Positions 9,392 through 17,929 of a stretch of DNA of 64,000 bases are shown here, one piece after another. Below the pieces are notes generated by a model that saw only the letters and a list, made by a program, of their open reading frames with translations, made no database searches and was not told the DNA's origin. Made by a program: the position numbers and the translations under genes. Source of the stretch: Massilia sp. Mn16-1_5 (GTDB taxonomy: Bacteria; Pseudomonadota; Gammaproteobacteria; Burkholderiales; Burkholderiaceae_D); the NCBI RefSeq assembly GCF_004798585.1, contig NZ_PPXQ01000003.1:186001-250000 (forward strand), written 5' to 3'. Position 1 is the first letter of the stretch. Each line of letters starts with the position of its first letter.

Positions 9392-9540
9392 GTTCGCTCC
9401 TCTGTGAATGGAGCGGGGACGATAGGCTGCACGTACGCTCGCGTCTGTTAGGTGACGCGCTCAGGGCGTAGCCGCAATGTATTCGGTGCGGATCGTACGA
9501 ATGCTAGACTCGGCATATCGCTTGCCATCAGGAGGAACCA

Positions 9541-9917
9541 TGCGACTCAACCGATATGCCGGCATCATCCTGCTCGCCGTGGGCCTGCACGGCGCGGCCT
9601 TTGCCGCGCCCGATGCGAAGGCCCAGGCCGAGATCGCGCACCTGCTCGACTACGTCGCGACGCCGGGCTGCCAGTTCAACCGCAACGGCAGTTGGCATGA
9701 GGGCGCGGAGGCGCGGGCGCATTTGAAGAAGAAATATGACTATCTGCTCAAGCGCGATCTGGTGCCGAATGCCGAGTCCTTCATCGAACGTGCGGCGACC
9801 GAAAGCAGCATGAGTGGGAAGCCGTACCAGGTAAAGTGCGGGGGAGGGAAGGCGGTGGCCAGCGGGCCGTATTTGACGGAAGAGTTGACGCGGTTTCGGG
9901 GGCGGGCGGGCCAGTGA
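9541..9917 (+). CDS. DUF5329-type secreted protein
   Basis: 125 residues. The ATG at 9541 follows AGGAGG at ideal spacing. A signal peptide (about residues 1-22, ending AFAAP) is followed by a small domain with two Cys (GCQFNRNGSWH and VKCGGGKAV) that resembles the DUF5329 family. Function is unknown; location is probably periplasmic. It is a single-gene unit followed by a REP-like repeat pair. Confidence 0.75.
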
Positions 9918-9936
9918 CGGTTCGCGGCCATACATT

Positions 9937-10001
9937 CGGCGGGCATGCCCGCCCTACGGTGCACCTCGGCCACGGGTATCGTAGGGCGGGCATGCCCGCC
10001 G
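9937..10001. repeat. REP-like paired inverted repeat, copy B
   Basis: Units 9937-9958 and 9980-10001 are perfect 22-bp inverse complements with a 21-bp spacer. Each contains the palindrome GGCGGGCATGCCCGCC and the head CGTAGGG. The unit at 9980 is identical to the one at 49362 beside the tyrosine transposase. It sits between two convergent genes, where it may also act as a terminator. Confidence 0.85.
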
Positions 10002-10005
10002 ATTT

Positions 10006-10425
10006 TTAGCCCAGCTGCAAGCCGTTCTCTTCGCACCACCCCGCCAATACTGCACGCGTCTGCGCCTCGCGGAAATCATGCCAGCGGTCCGTCAGTCCAC
10101 GCTCCTCGACCAGCTCCGAGAAATGGCGATACGCCTCCGAGCGCTTGAACATCTGGCGCACGTCATCGGCGTCGTCCGGCATGGCCGCATCGGCGAAATC
10201 GAAGACCAGTTCGAGCCCGAGGTCGAGCGTACGCATATGCGGCACCGGAATGTAGCGCGGCGAGGTATCGATATCGTCCGGCAAAGGCGCCAGCTCCTCG
10301 TCCACCATCTCCGAGCGGATCAGCACCTGGCCCGTATCCAGGGATACCCAGGCCTGATCGGAGGTGCCTGACTCCGATACGATCAGCACGGCGTCTTCGA
10401 GGTCGTTTGCATCCACAGTAGGCAT
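10006..10425 (-). CDS. UPF0158 family protein
   Basis: 139 residues from the ATG at 10425, which is preceded by GGAG. The sequence is acidic and carries features of the UPF0158 family: a domain opening VDANDLEDAVLIVSES, then YIPVPHMRTLDLGLELVFDF, and a C-terminal RWHDFREAQTRAVLAGWCEE. Function is unknown. It lies immediately downstream of groEL in the same direction but is separated from it by a rho-independent-like hairpin, so it is probably transcribed mainly on its own. Confidence 0.8.
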   Translation of the reverse strand: MPTVDANDLEDAVLIVSESGTSDQAWVSLDTGQVLIRSEMVDEELAPLPDDIDTSPRYIPVPHMRTLDLGLELVFDFADAAMPDDADDVRQMFKRSEAYRHFSELVEERGLTDRWHDFREAQTRAVLAGWCEENGLQLG

Positions 10426-10442
10426 CGTCTTCTCCAAAAAGT

Positions 10443-10475
10443 AAAAAGCCTGCAAGGCGCGAACCCTGCAGGCTT
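10443..10475 (-). terminator. Terminator after groEL
   Basis: On the minus strand, AAGCCTGCA pairs with TGCAGGCTT around a 12-nt loop and is followed by a run of T. It is placed between the groEL stop and the UPF0158 gene. Confidence 0.75.
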
Positions 10476-10520
10476 GATTGTGCAGCAAGGCGCCGGCGAA
10501 GCGGCGCCCGGATGCGGCTA

Positions 10521-12170
<1,650 letters not shown>

Positions 12171-12202
12171 TTATTTCTCCGAGAGAGTTTCTGAGGGGAG
12201 GA

Positions 12203-12493
12203 TTACTTGACCAGCACGGCCATGATGTCTTCTTCGCGCATCACCAGCAGTTCCTGGCCGTCGACCTTGACGGTCTGGCCCGAGTACTTGCCAAACAGGA
12301 CGCGGTCGCCAACCTGGACTTCCAGTGCACGGACTTGACCGTTGTCCTGGACTTTGCCGTTGCCGACAGCCAGGATCTCGCCCTGGTCCGGCTTCTCGGC
12401 GGCTGCATCAGGGATGATCAGGCCGGAGGCAGTCTTGGTTTCCTGGTCGAGACGCTTCACGATAACGCGATCGTGCAGAGGGCGAAGGTTCAT
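12203..12493 (-). CDS. groES: Co-chaperonin GroES (Hsp10)
   Basis: 96 residues, normal length. Caps the GroEL ring. Starts [18 protein letters not shown], has the mobile loop around [20 protein letters not shown] and ends with the dome and C-terminal strand [20 protein letters not shown]. An AAAGGAG ribosome site precedes the ATG. It is first in the operon, with a CIRCE operator and a sigma-70-like promoter upstream. Confidence 0.99.
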   Translation of the reverse strand: MNLRPLHDRVIVKRLDQETKTASGLIIPDAAAEKPDQGEILAVGNGKVQDNGQVRALEVQVGDRVLFGKYSGQTVKVDGQELLVMREEDIMAVLVK

Positions 12494-12578
12494 GCAAAAC
12501 TCCTTTATTCAGTGGTTTGGACTAGCTTTGTTTGCGTTGTGTGCCGCTTCGCATCTGCGCTGCGGCGGGAAGAGGTTG

Positions 12579-12605
12579 TTAGCACTCTCATCTAACGAGT
12601 GCTAA
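12579..12605. promoter_or_regulatory. CIRCE operator (HrcA site)
   Basis: A perfect match to the classical inverted repeat: TTAGCACTC, 9 bp, GAGTGCTAA. It lies just downstream of the groES -10 box, as expected for HrcA repression of the heat-shock chaperonins. Confidence 0.97.
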
Positions 12606-12633
12606 TTATAGGGACGATAATGGGGCATTTCAA
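12605..12633 (-). promoter_or_regulatory. groES-groEL promoter
   Basis: On the minus strand, TTGAAA (12628-12633) and TATAAT (12605-12610) are separated by exactly 17 bp. The -10 box abuts the CIRCE element, so HrcA bound there would block initiation. Confidence 0.8.
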
Positions 12634-12869
12634 GCTGCGATGTTGCGAAATAAACTGCACCGCTCTGATCAGGCTCAAGTCATGCAGGCTGGATGGCTTG
12701 CCGGTTCGCCATGGCACAGAGACAAAGCGGAGAGACTAGCACCGATGGACAAGGACTTGACGCACTGTTGGCGGGCGATTGATCGGGATCAAAGTATCAA
12801 GAAAACCAGTCAAACCGCATGACACGCTATCATGTTGACTGTCAAACCATATCGGACCTATAGTTACGA
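12634..12869. other. Intergenic stretch between groES promoter and zapB-like gene
   Basis: Together with the groES leader this makes a gene-free stretch of about 375 bp. Apart from the groES promoter and CIRCE site nothing specific is recognised. A short open frame at 12640-12822 lacks a ribosome site and family features. The promoter for the zapB-like/zapA pair must lie here, but no convincing -35/-10 pair was identified. Confidence 0.5.
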
Positions 12870-13115
12870 ATGATTTCCGAATTCCAAGACCTATCCGACA
12901 AGATCGAGCGCCTTGCTGCGCTGGTCGGATCGCTGCGCCGCGAGAACGCGCTCCTGCAGCAGACCAACAAGCTGCTGAGCGAGGAGAACATGGCCTATCT
13001 CGAGCGCCTTACCGAAGTCCAGCACCGGGTCGAAGCCGTGATCGAGCAATTGCCCGCGCCGGAAGTAGAGGAAGACGAAGACGCCGAACCCGTTGATGCC
13101 GAGGCCGCCCGATGA
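12870..13115 (+). CDS. ZapB/TIGR02449-like coiled-coil cell division protein
   Basis: 81 residues, almost entirely a predicted coiled coil with heptad-spaced Leu/Ile (LSDKIERLAALVGSLRRENA) and an acidic C-terminal tail. It overlaps the zapA start by 4 nt (ATGA), the usual arrangement in beta- and gammaproteobacteria. There a small ZapB-like protein precedes ZapA, and both act at the FtsZ ring. The assignment rests on size, coiled coil and context rather than on strong sequence signatures. Confidence 0.75.
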   Translation: MISEFQDLSDKIERLAALVGSLRRENALLQQTNKLLSEENMAYLERLTEVQHRVEAVIEQLPAPEVEEDEDAEPVDAEAAR

Positions 13116-13423
13116 TTTACCTGGATGTGACAATCATGGGCCAGCCCTACCGCCTGGCCTGCAAGGAAGGCGAGCAGGCGACGCTGCGCGATGCCGTGCG
13201 CTACCTCGACGGCAAGATGACCGCGCTGCGCGACTCCGGAAAAGTAAAGGGCAACGACCGCATCGCCGTCATGGCCGCGCTCAGCGTGGCCGCCGAATTC
13301 CTGTCGGTCAAGTCGCCGCAAGGTCCGCTGTCGGACATGACGATGCTCGAAGTGAAACAAAAACTCGAGGCGATGCACAGCGTCCTCGACCAGGCTCTGG
13401 CGCCGCAAGAAAATTTGTCCTGA
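13112..13423 (+). CDS. zapA: Cell division protein ZapA
   Basis: 103 residues. ZapA is a cytoplasmic tetramer that cross-links FtsZ filaments. The sequence fits the family: IYLDVTIMGQPYRLACKEGE, then AVRYLDGKM and the C-terminal helix region NDRIAVMAALSVAAEFLSVK. It is translationally coupled to the upstream coiled-coil gene and followed by 6S RNA, the conserved zapA-ssrS order of proteobacteria. Confidence 0.93.
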   Translation: MIYLDVTIMGQPYRLACKEGEQATLRDAVRYLDGKMTALRDSGKVKGNDRIAVMAALSVAAEFLSVKSPQGPLSDMTMLEVKQKLEAMHSVLDQALAPQENLS

Positions 13424-13437
13424 GCGGCCAAATTCGT

Positions 13438-13465
13438 TTGACACCGGGCTTCAAGCGAGTAAACT
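13438..13465 (+). promoter_or_regulatory. 6S RNA promoter
   Basis: TTGACA at 13438-13443 and TAAACT at 13460-13465 with a 16-bp spacer. This places the start of transcription at about 13471-13473, where the 6S-like sequence begins. Confidence 0.7.
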
Positions 13466-13470
13466 GCGAG

Positions 13471-13647
13471 GCACCCTGCGGTGTTCGAGATTGCCATATA
13501 TTCCTTGAACCATTTACATGCATAGGTTGCGGGATAGTGTTTGATGGGCGTGAGCGTCGCTAGTTCGACGAACCCGAAATTGGACTGACTGTGACCACCT
13601 TGAGCCATCAGGTTCGGGATGCCGGCAAAAAACGGCACAGGCGGGGC
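13471..13647 (+). ncRNA. ssrS: 6S RNA
   Basis: 6S RNA binds the sigma-70 RNA polymerase holoenzyme and down-regulates transcription in stationary phase. Recognised by position directly after zapA and by betaproteobacterial 6S-like blocks: CCCTGCGGTGTTCG at the 5' side, TTCCTTGAACC, AATTGGACTGACTG, GACCACCTTGAGCC and GGTTCGGGATGCCGGC at the 3' side. The 5' CGGTGTTC and 3' GGGATGCCG segments can pair to form the closing stem. A strong promoter sits just upstream. Ends are approximate. Confidence 0.83.
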
Positions 13648-13660
13648 TACATTCCATAAA

Positions 13661-13697
13661 AGCGGTTGCGGGCACAATGCACGCAGCCGTTTTTTTA
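13661..13697 (+). terminator. Rho-independent terminator after 6S RNA
   Basis: AGCGGTTGCG pairs with CGCAGCCGTT (two G-U pairs), followed by a T-run. It lies between the 6S RNA gene and the EVE-domain gene. Confidence 0.7.
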
Positions 13698-13727
13698 TGC
13701 CCGCTTATTTTGGAAGGTATGGAGCAG

Positions 13728-14195
13728 ATGCGCTACTGGTTGATGAAATCCGAACCCGATGAAGTCAGTTTCGACGACGTTCTCGCAGCGCCCGGACAGA
13801 CCGTCGCCTGGTTCGGCGTGCGCAACTACCAGGCCCGTAATTTCATGCGCGACGCCATGCAAATCGGCGACGGCATCCTCTTTTATCATTCCAGTTGCGC
13901 CGTTCCCGGCGTCGCAGGGATTGCGGAAGTGGCGAGCGGTCCTTATCCGGACGCCAGCCAATTCGATAGCGCCGGCAAATACTTCGATCCGAAAGCGACG
14001 CCCGCGCAACCGCGCTGGATATCGGTCGACGTGCGGGCAAAAGAGAAAGGCCGCTATTTGCCATTGTCCGAAATGCGCGCGATGCCCGCGTTGGAAGACA
14101 TGGTCTTGCTGCAGAAAGGCAGCAGGCTTTCCATTTCGCCGGTGACCGCCGGGCAGTGGAATACGATCCTCGCGTTCGTCCGCGCAAAAGACTAA
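13728..14195 (+). CDS. EVE domain-containing protein
   Basis: 155 residues. EVE domains are PUA-like folds thought to bind modified nucleobases in RNA or DNA. The start MRYWLMKSEPDEVSFDDV is the characteristic EVE N-terminus and has GGAAGG about 10 nt upstream; the ATG at 13719 is too close to that site. Other conserved segments are WFGVRNYQARNFMRDAMQIG and GILFYHSS, then a C-terminal LLQKGSRLSISPVTAGQW. The cellular role is unknown. Placement after zapA and 6S RNA is common in Burkholderiales. Confidence 0.9.
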   Translation: MRYWLMKSEPDEVSFDDVLAAPGQTVAWFGVRNYQARNFMRDAMQIGDGILFYHSSCAVPGVAGIAEVASGPYPDASQFDSAGKYFDPKATPAQPRWISVDVRAKEKGRYLPLSEMRAMPALEDMVLLQKGSRLSISPVTAGQWNTILAFVRAKD

Positions 14196-14299
14196 GAGCG
14201 CCTAACAAAACTGCCATGGCTGCGTTGCAGCGCCTCGCCGTACGCTCGTACTGTCTTCGGCGCTTCGCCTTGCCCTGCCAGTTTTGTAAGACGCTCTAA
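14194..14299. repeat. Imperfect 106-bp dyad repeat after the EVE gene
   Basis: The ends AAGAGCGCCTAACAAAACTG and CAGTTTTGTAAGACGCTCTAA are nearly inverse complements. The interior contains further pairing segments (GCGCCTCGCCGTACG and a GGCGCTTCGCC block). It begins inside the EVE stop codon. It has the form of a dispersed extragenic repeat that can fold into a long hairpin. It is unrelated in sequence to the CGTAGGG REP family in this window. Confidence 0.65.
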
Positions 14300-14368
14300 G
14301 TTAGGTTTGACACGACCACGCGCGAAAGCGCTTGACGATAGTTAGATGCTTAGCTAATAATCGATTCC

Positions 14369-14683
14369 ATGAGCACCGTATTCAAAGCCCTGTCCGACCC
14401 CACCCGCCGCAAGGTCCTGCAACTGCTGCAGGCCGGACCCATCGGCGCGGGGGAACTGGCCGACATGTTCGAGGTCTCGAAGCCGACCATGTCGGCCCAC
14501 TTCGCCGTGCTGGTCAACGCCGGCCTGATCGAGGCCGAAAAGCAGGGCAGGAACGTCACCTACCGCCTGAAGTTGTCGGTGCTGGAAGAAGCGCTGCTCG
14601 CTTTTGCGCAAACGTTTGGATTGCAGGTCACGCGGCCGGAATCCGGCCTTCCCGAAGTCGAATCGAAACAGGAGAAGTCATGA
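14369..14683 (+). CDS. ArsR/SdpR-type winged-helix repressor
   Basis: 104 residues with an ArsR-family winged helix. MSTVFKALSDPTRRKVLQLL is the typical opening, followed by the recognition helix VSKPTMSAHFAVLVNAGLI. No metal-binding Cys pair is present, which fits the SdpR (autorepressor) group rather than metal sensors. The stop overlaps the start of a small membrane protein gene by 4 nt (ATGA). The sdpR-sdpI pairing in Bacillus controls immunity to a toxic peptide; here the pairing is suggestive only. Confidence 0.85.
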   Translation: MSTVFKALSDPTRRKVLQLLQAGPIGAGELADMFEVSKPTMSAHFAVLVNAGLIEAEKQGRNVTYRLKLSVLEEALLAFAQTFGLQVTRPESGLPEVESKQEKS

Positions 14684-15072
14684 AGCGAGCTTTCCCCTTG
14701 GTCCGTTCCTTGTTGGGCGCAGCAATCGTCATCGGCGGCGCTGCCGTACTGAAGTGGGCCGCGCCCGCATACCTGTCGCCCGAGTGCGCGCAGCGCCTGA
14801 CCGGTGTGCTGCTCGGCTTCATCGTCGTGTTCTACGCGAACGTGATTCCGAAGTCGCTCACGCAGCTGGCGCGGCTGCGCTGCTCGCCGCAGGCGGAACA
14901 GGCCGCGCGCCGCTTCGCCGGCTGGAGCCTGGTGCTGGGTGGCCTCGCCTACATGCTCGCCATGCTGCTCGCTCCATTGGCGAGCATGCACCTGATCGGG
15001 GGCGCGCTGCTGGCCGTGGCGCTGGCCGCGGCCCTGCTGCGCTGCTTCGGCGCACGCTCGGCCACGGCCTGA
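14680..15072 (+). CDS. Small four-helix membrane protein, SdpI-like partner of the ArsR-type repressor
   Basis: 130 residues with four hydrophobic segments (about 8-27, 38-57, 81-100 and 104-122). It is coupled to the SdpR-type repressor by an ATGA overlap. Context and topology resemble the C-terminal part of SdpI-type membrane proteins, which sequester the repressor at the membrane on sensing a toxin. Sequence similarity is not strong enough for a firm name. SdpI function is inferred from context; an unrelated membrane protein is possible. Confidence 0.6.
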   Translation: MKRAFPLVRSLLGAAIVIGGAAVLKWAAPAYLSPECAQRLTGVLLGFIVVFYANVIPKSLTQLARLRCSPQAEQAARRFAGWSLVLGGLAYMLAMLLAPLASMHLIGGALLAVALAAALLRCFGARSATA

Positions 15073-15233
15073 GCGAGCGGCCTCCGAATTCGGGAGGACG
15101 TCGCACGGCGGCACCCACATTCGGCTAGTATGCTGGTCTCATCCGTTTGATAAGGCTGGCCGATGGCTTCACCGTTGATGTTTTCTCCCGCCGCAGGCCG
15201 TGCCTGTGCGCTCCGTGCCGCAGGGGAGGCCGC

Positions 15234-16037
15234 ATGGACCCGTTCCTGATCCTGGCCCTGCTGGGCATGGGCTGCTTCGGCGGCTTCGCGGCCGGCCTGC
15301 TCGGCATCGGCGGCGGCATGATCCTGGTGCCCTTCATCACCATGGTGCTGACCTCGCGCGGCGTGCCCGATGCGCTGGTGGTGCACATGGCGATCGCCAC
15401 CTCGCTGGCCACCATCATGTTCACCTCGCTGTCCTCGGTGCGCGCGCACCACAAGCATGGGGCGGTGGTGTGGCGCATCGTCGCGCTGCTGGCGCCGGGT
15501 ATCCTGCTTGGTTCCGTCATCGGACCCTGGATCGGCAAGCAGATGAATGCGTCGACGCTGGCCTGGTTCTTCGGCGCCTTCGTCGCCTTCTCGGCCACGC
15601 AAATGCTGATCAACAAGAAGCCGGCGGCGGCGCGCGAATTGCCCGGCACGGCCGGCATGTTCGGCATGGGCGGCCTGATCGGCATCCTGGCGGGACTGGT
15701 CGGCGCCGGCGGCGGATTCATTTCGGTGCCCTTCATGACCTGGTGTAACGTGCGCATCCATAATGCGGTCGCGACCAGCGCGGCGCTCGGCTTTCCGATC
15801 GCCTTCGCGGGCACGATCGCGAACGTCTTCTATGGATGGGGCGAACCGGGCTTGCCGGACTATTCGCTCGGTTTCATTTATGTGCCGGCGCTGGCGATCA
15901 TCGTCGCGGCCAGCGTGATGACGGCGCCGCTGGGGGCGAGGACGGCGCACCGGATGCCGGTGCGCCAGCTGCAGAAGGTGTTTGCGGTGCTGCTGTACGC
16001 GCTCGCGGCCTACATGTTCTGGAAAGCGGCGACGTAA
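15234..16037 (+). CDS. TauE/SafE (TSUP) family sulfite/anion permease
   Basis: 267 residues, about eight membrane helices. TSUP proteins move sulfur-containing organic anions or sulfite across the inner membrane. The two-fold repeat of the family shows as LGIGGGMILVPFIT near the N-terminus and VGAGGGFISVPFMTW in the second half. The ATG at 15234 follows AGGGGAGG. The substrate cannot be read from the sequence. It converges on lgt with a shared hairpin terminator. Confidence 0.9.
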   Translation: MDPFLILALLGMGCFGGFAAGLLGIGGGMILVPFITMVLTSRGVPDALVVHMAIATSLATIMFTSLSSVRAHHKHGAVVWRIVALLAPGILLGSVIGPWIGKQMNASTLAWFFGAFVAFSATQMLINKKPAAARELPGTAGMFGMGGLIGILAGLVGAGGGFISVPFMTWCNVRIHNAVATSAALGFPIAFAGTIANVFYGWGEPGLPDYSLGFIYVPALAIIVAASVMTAPLGARTAHRMPVRQLQKVFAVLLYALAAYMFWKAAT

Positions 16038-16044
16038 CATCTCC

Positions 16045-16082
16045 GCAAACAACAACGGCGCCGCGGCGCTGTTGTTGTTTGC
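16045..16082. terminator. Bidirectional terminator between the TSUP permease gene and lgt
   Basis: A near-perfect hairpin of about 17 bp (GCAAACAACAACGGCGC paired with its complement, one G-U). It has A-rich and T-rich flanks inside the stem, so it can end transcripts from either side. Confidence 0.75.
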
Positions 16083-16093
16083 AGGTCTTGGGT

Positions 16094-16921
16094 TTAAACC
16101 CGTACCGGTTGTTTCCCGTCTCGCGAGTAGGCCCAGGCCAGCATGACCAGCGCCGCGACGATCATCGGCAGCGACAGCACCTGTCCCGAGGTGATCGGCA
16201 GGCCGGCGACTGTCGTTTCCCAATCCGGCACGCGGAACCATTCGGTAAAGAAGCGGGCGCAGCCATAGAGCAGGGTGAACATCGCGCCGACCGCCAGGCG
16301 CGGACGCGCCTTGCGCGCAAACGGCCACAGGATCAGGAACACCAGCAGGCCGTCGACCAGCATCTGGTAGATCGGCGAAGGATGGCGCAGGGTATCGAGG
16401 TAGCCGACGCCGTTCGGGTTCGGCCACAGCATGGCCCACGGCAGGCTCGGGTCGGCGACGCGGCCCGGCAGTTCGTGGTTGATGAAATTGCCCAGGCGGC
16501 CGGCGGCGTAGCCGAGCGGGACCATCGGGGCGATGAAGTCGTACACGTCGAGCAGGTTGCGTCCGGCCTTGCGCGCCCACAGCGCCATCGCGATCAGCAC
16601 GCCGAGGAAGCCGCCGTGGAAGGACATGCCGCCTTTCCAGACCTGGAAGATCTCGATCGGGTTCGCAAGGAAATGGGCCGGCTGGTAGAACAGCACCTCG
16701 CCGAGACGGCCGCCGATCACGACCCCGAGCATGCCGTAGAACAGCATATCGTCCAGGTCCTCGTTCTTCCAGCCCTGGGCGGCGATGTGCGGCTGCTTCA
16801 CGCGCACGCGGCCCAGCATCAGGAACTGGGCAAAGGCGACCACGTACATCAGGCCGTACCAGTGGATGTCGACCGGACCGATCGAGAAGGCGATCGGGTC
16901 CGGATTCGGGTGTACCAGCAT
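16094..16921 (-). CDS. lgt: Prolipoprotein diacylglyceryl transferase Lgt
   Basis: 275 residues, seven membrane helices. Transfers diacylglycerol from phosphatidylglycerol to the lipobox Cys of prolipoproteins. Visible signatures are [13 protein letters not shown], the Lgt core [14 protein letters not shown] and the C-terminal [11 protein letters not shown]. The start lies 1 bp after the LysR-type stop codon, with its ribosome site (GGAAAA) inside the end of that gene. The two are therefore co-transcribed or at least coupled, which is unusual for this housekeeping gene. Confidence 0.96.
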   Translation of the reverse strand: MLVHPNPDPIAFSIGPVDIHWYGLMYVVAFAQFLMLGRVRVKQPHIAAQGWKNEDLDDMLFYGMLGVVIGGRLGEVLFYQPAHFLANPIEIFQVWKGGMSFHGGFLGVLIAMALWARKAGRNLLDVYDFIAPMVPLGYAAGRLGNFINHELPGRVADPSLPWAMLWPNPNGVGYLDTLRHPSPIYQMLVDGLLVFLILWPFARKARPRLAVGAMFTLLYGCARFFTEWFRVPDWETTVAGLPITSGQVLSLPMIVAALVMLAWAYSRDGKQPVRV

Positions 16922-16922
16922 A

Positions 16923-17813
16923 TTAAGTTTTCCTCACTAATTCCAAAAAGCCCCGCAGCACCGGCGAGACCTTGTCGCGGCGCCAGGCCAGGCCCAGTTC
17001 CACGAGTGGCGTGGCGCTGGCCAGGGCACGGTATTCTACGCCGGGGCGCATCAGGTTCGACACGGATTGTGGCACAAGTGCCAAGCCCATGCCCGCGGAG
17101 ACGAGGCTGACGATGGTTTGCATCTGGATCGCTTCCTGGCCAATTTCTGGCGACAAGCCCGCCTCGTGGAAGCAGCTGAGGATGGCGTCGTGCAGGGCAG
17201 GGGCGCTCTTGCGCGGGAAAATGATCAGGGGCAGCTGGCGCAGCGTTTTGAGGTCGACCGGCTTGCCGCCGGCGGGCAGCAGGCCCGCTGGCGCGCACAG
17301 CACCAGCGGTTCTTCCAGCACTTTCATGTAGTCCAGCTGGGCCTGCGCCTTTTCCGACAGCGGCGGGATCAAGAGGCCGGCGTCGATGCGTTCATGCAGG
17401 AGATCGTCGACTTGCACATCGGTCGTCGCTTCCTGCAGCACCAGGTGCACGTTCGGATAGGCCGCGCTGTAGTCGCGCAGCAGGCCGGGCAGGACGCTGT
17501 AATCGGCCGGCGTGACGAAGGACAGCGCGAGGCGCCCCGATTCGCCGGCGGCGGCGCGGCGCACCAGTTCCGGCAGGCCGGCGGCGCCATCGAGCAGGCG
17601 GCGCGCCTCGGGCAGCAGGGCGGCGCCGGCCGGCGTCAGTTCGACCTGGCGCCGGGTGCGCAGGAACAGGGGCGCGCCCAGGGTCTCTTCCAGCGCGGCG
17701 ATCGTCTGCGACAGTGGCGGCTGGGTCATGTGCAGGCGTTCGGCGGCGCGGCCGAAGTGCAGCTCTTCGGCGACGGTGACGAAATAGCGCAGCTGGCGCA
17801 GTTCAAGATTCAT
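16923..17813 (-). CDS. LysR family transcriptional regulator
   Basis: 296 residues. N-terminal winged helix ([40 protein letters not shown]) and a C-terminal periplasmic-binding-like effector domain. It is divergent from ilvD across 116 bp that contain a LysR-type dyad, so ilvD is its likely target. Sequence is closest in style to the group regulating aromatic or amino-acid metabolism (CatR/BenM/IlvY-like). The effector is unknown. Confidence 0.93.
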   Translation of the reverse strand: MNLELRQLRYFVTVAEELHFGRAAERLHMTQPPLSQTIAALEETLGAPLFLRTRRQVELTPAGAALLPEARRLLDGAAGLPELVRRAAAGESGRLALSFVTPADYSVLPGLLRDYSAAYPNVHLVLQEATTDVQVDDLLHERIDAGLLIPPLSEKAQAQLDYMKVLEEPLVLCAPAGLLPAGGKPVDLKTLRQLPLIIFPRKSAPALHDAILSCFHEAGLSPEIGQEAIQMQTIVSLVSAGMGLALVPQSVSNLMRPGVEYRALASATPLVELGLAWRRDKVSPVLRGFLELVRKT

Positions 17814-17845
17814 TCGATATGCATTTCCATGGATTTTATGAAGAC

Positions 17846-17864
17846 TGATATGTTTCGCATATCA
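17846..17864. promoter_or_regulatory. Probable LysR-type binding site in the lysR-ilvD intergenic region
   Basis: TGATATG and CATATCA form a perfect 7-bp dyad with a 5-bp centre. This matches the T-N11-A rule for LysR sites. It lies between the divergent genes, with a related GATATGCA half-site nearer the lysR start. Confidence 0.6.
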
Positions 17865-17929
17865 ATCTTATATTTGACGCTCCCCTGCGCGCAAGGCATT
17901 CTCGGAGGACTGCTTACGAGGAGGTCGCC

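Noticed and set aside
12640..12822. 60-codon open frame in the groES-zapB gap
   Set aside because: No ribosome site, no recognisable motif, and an upstream position overlapping the groES promoter region.
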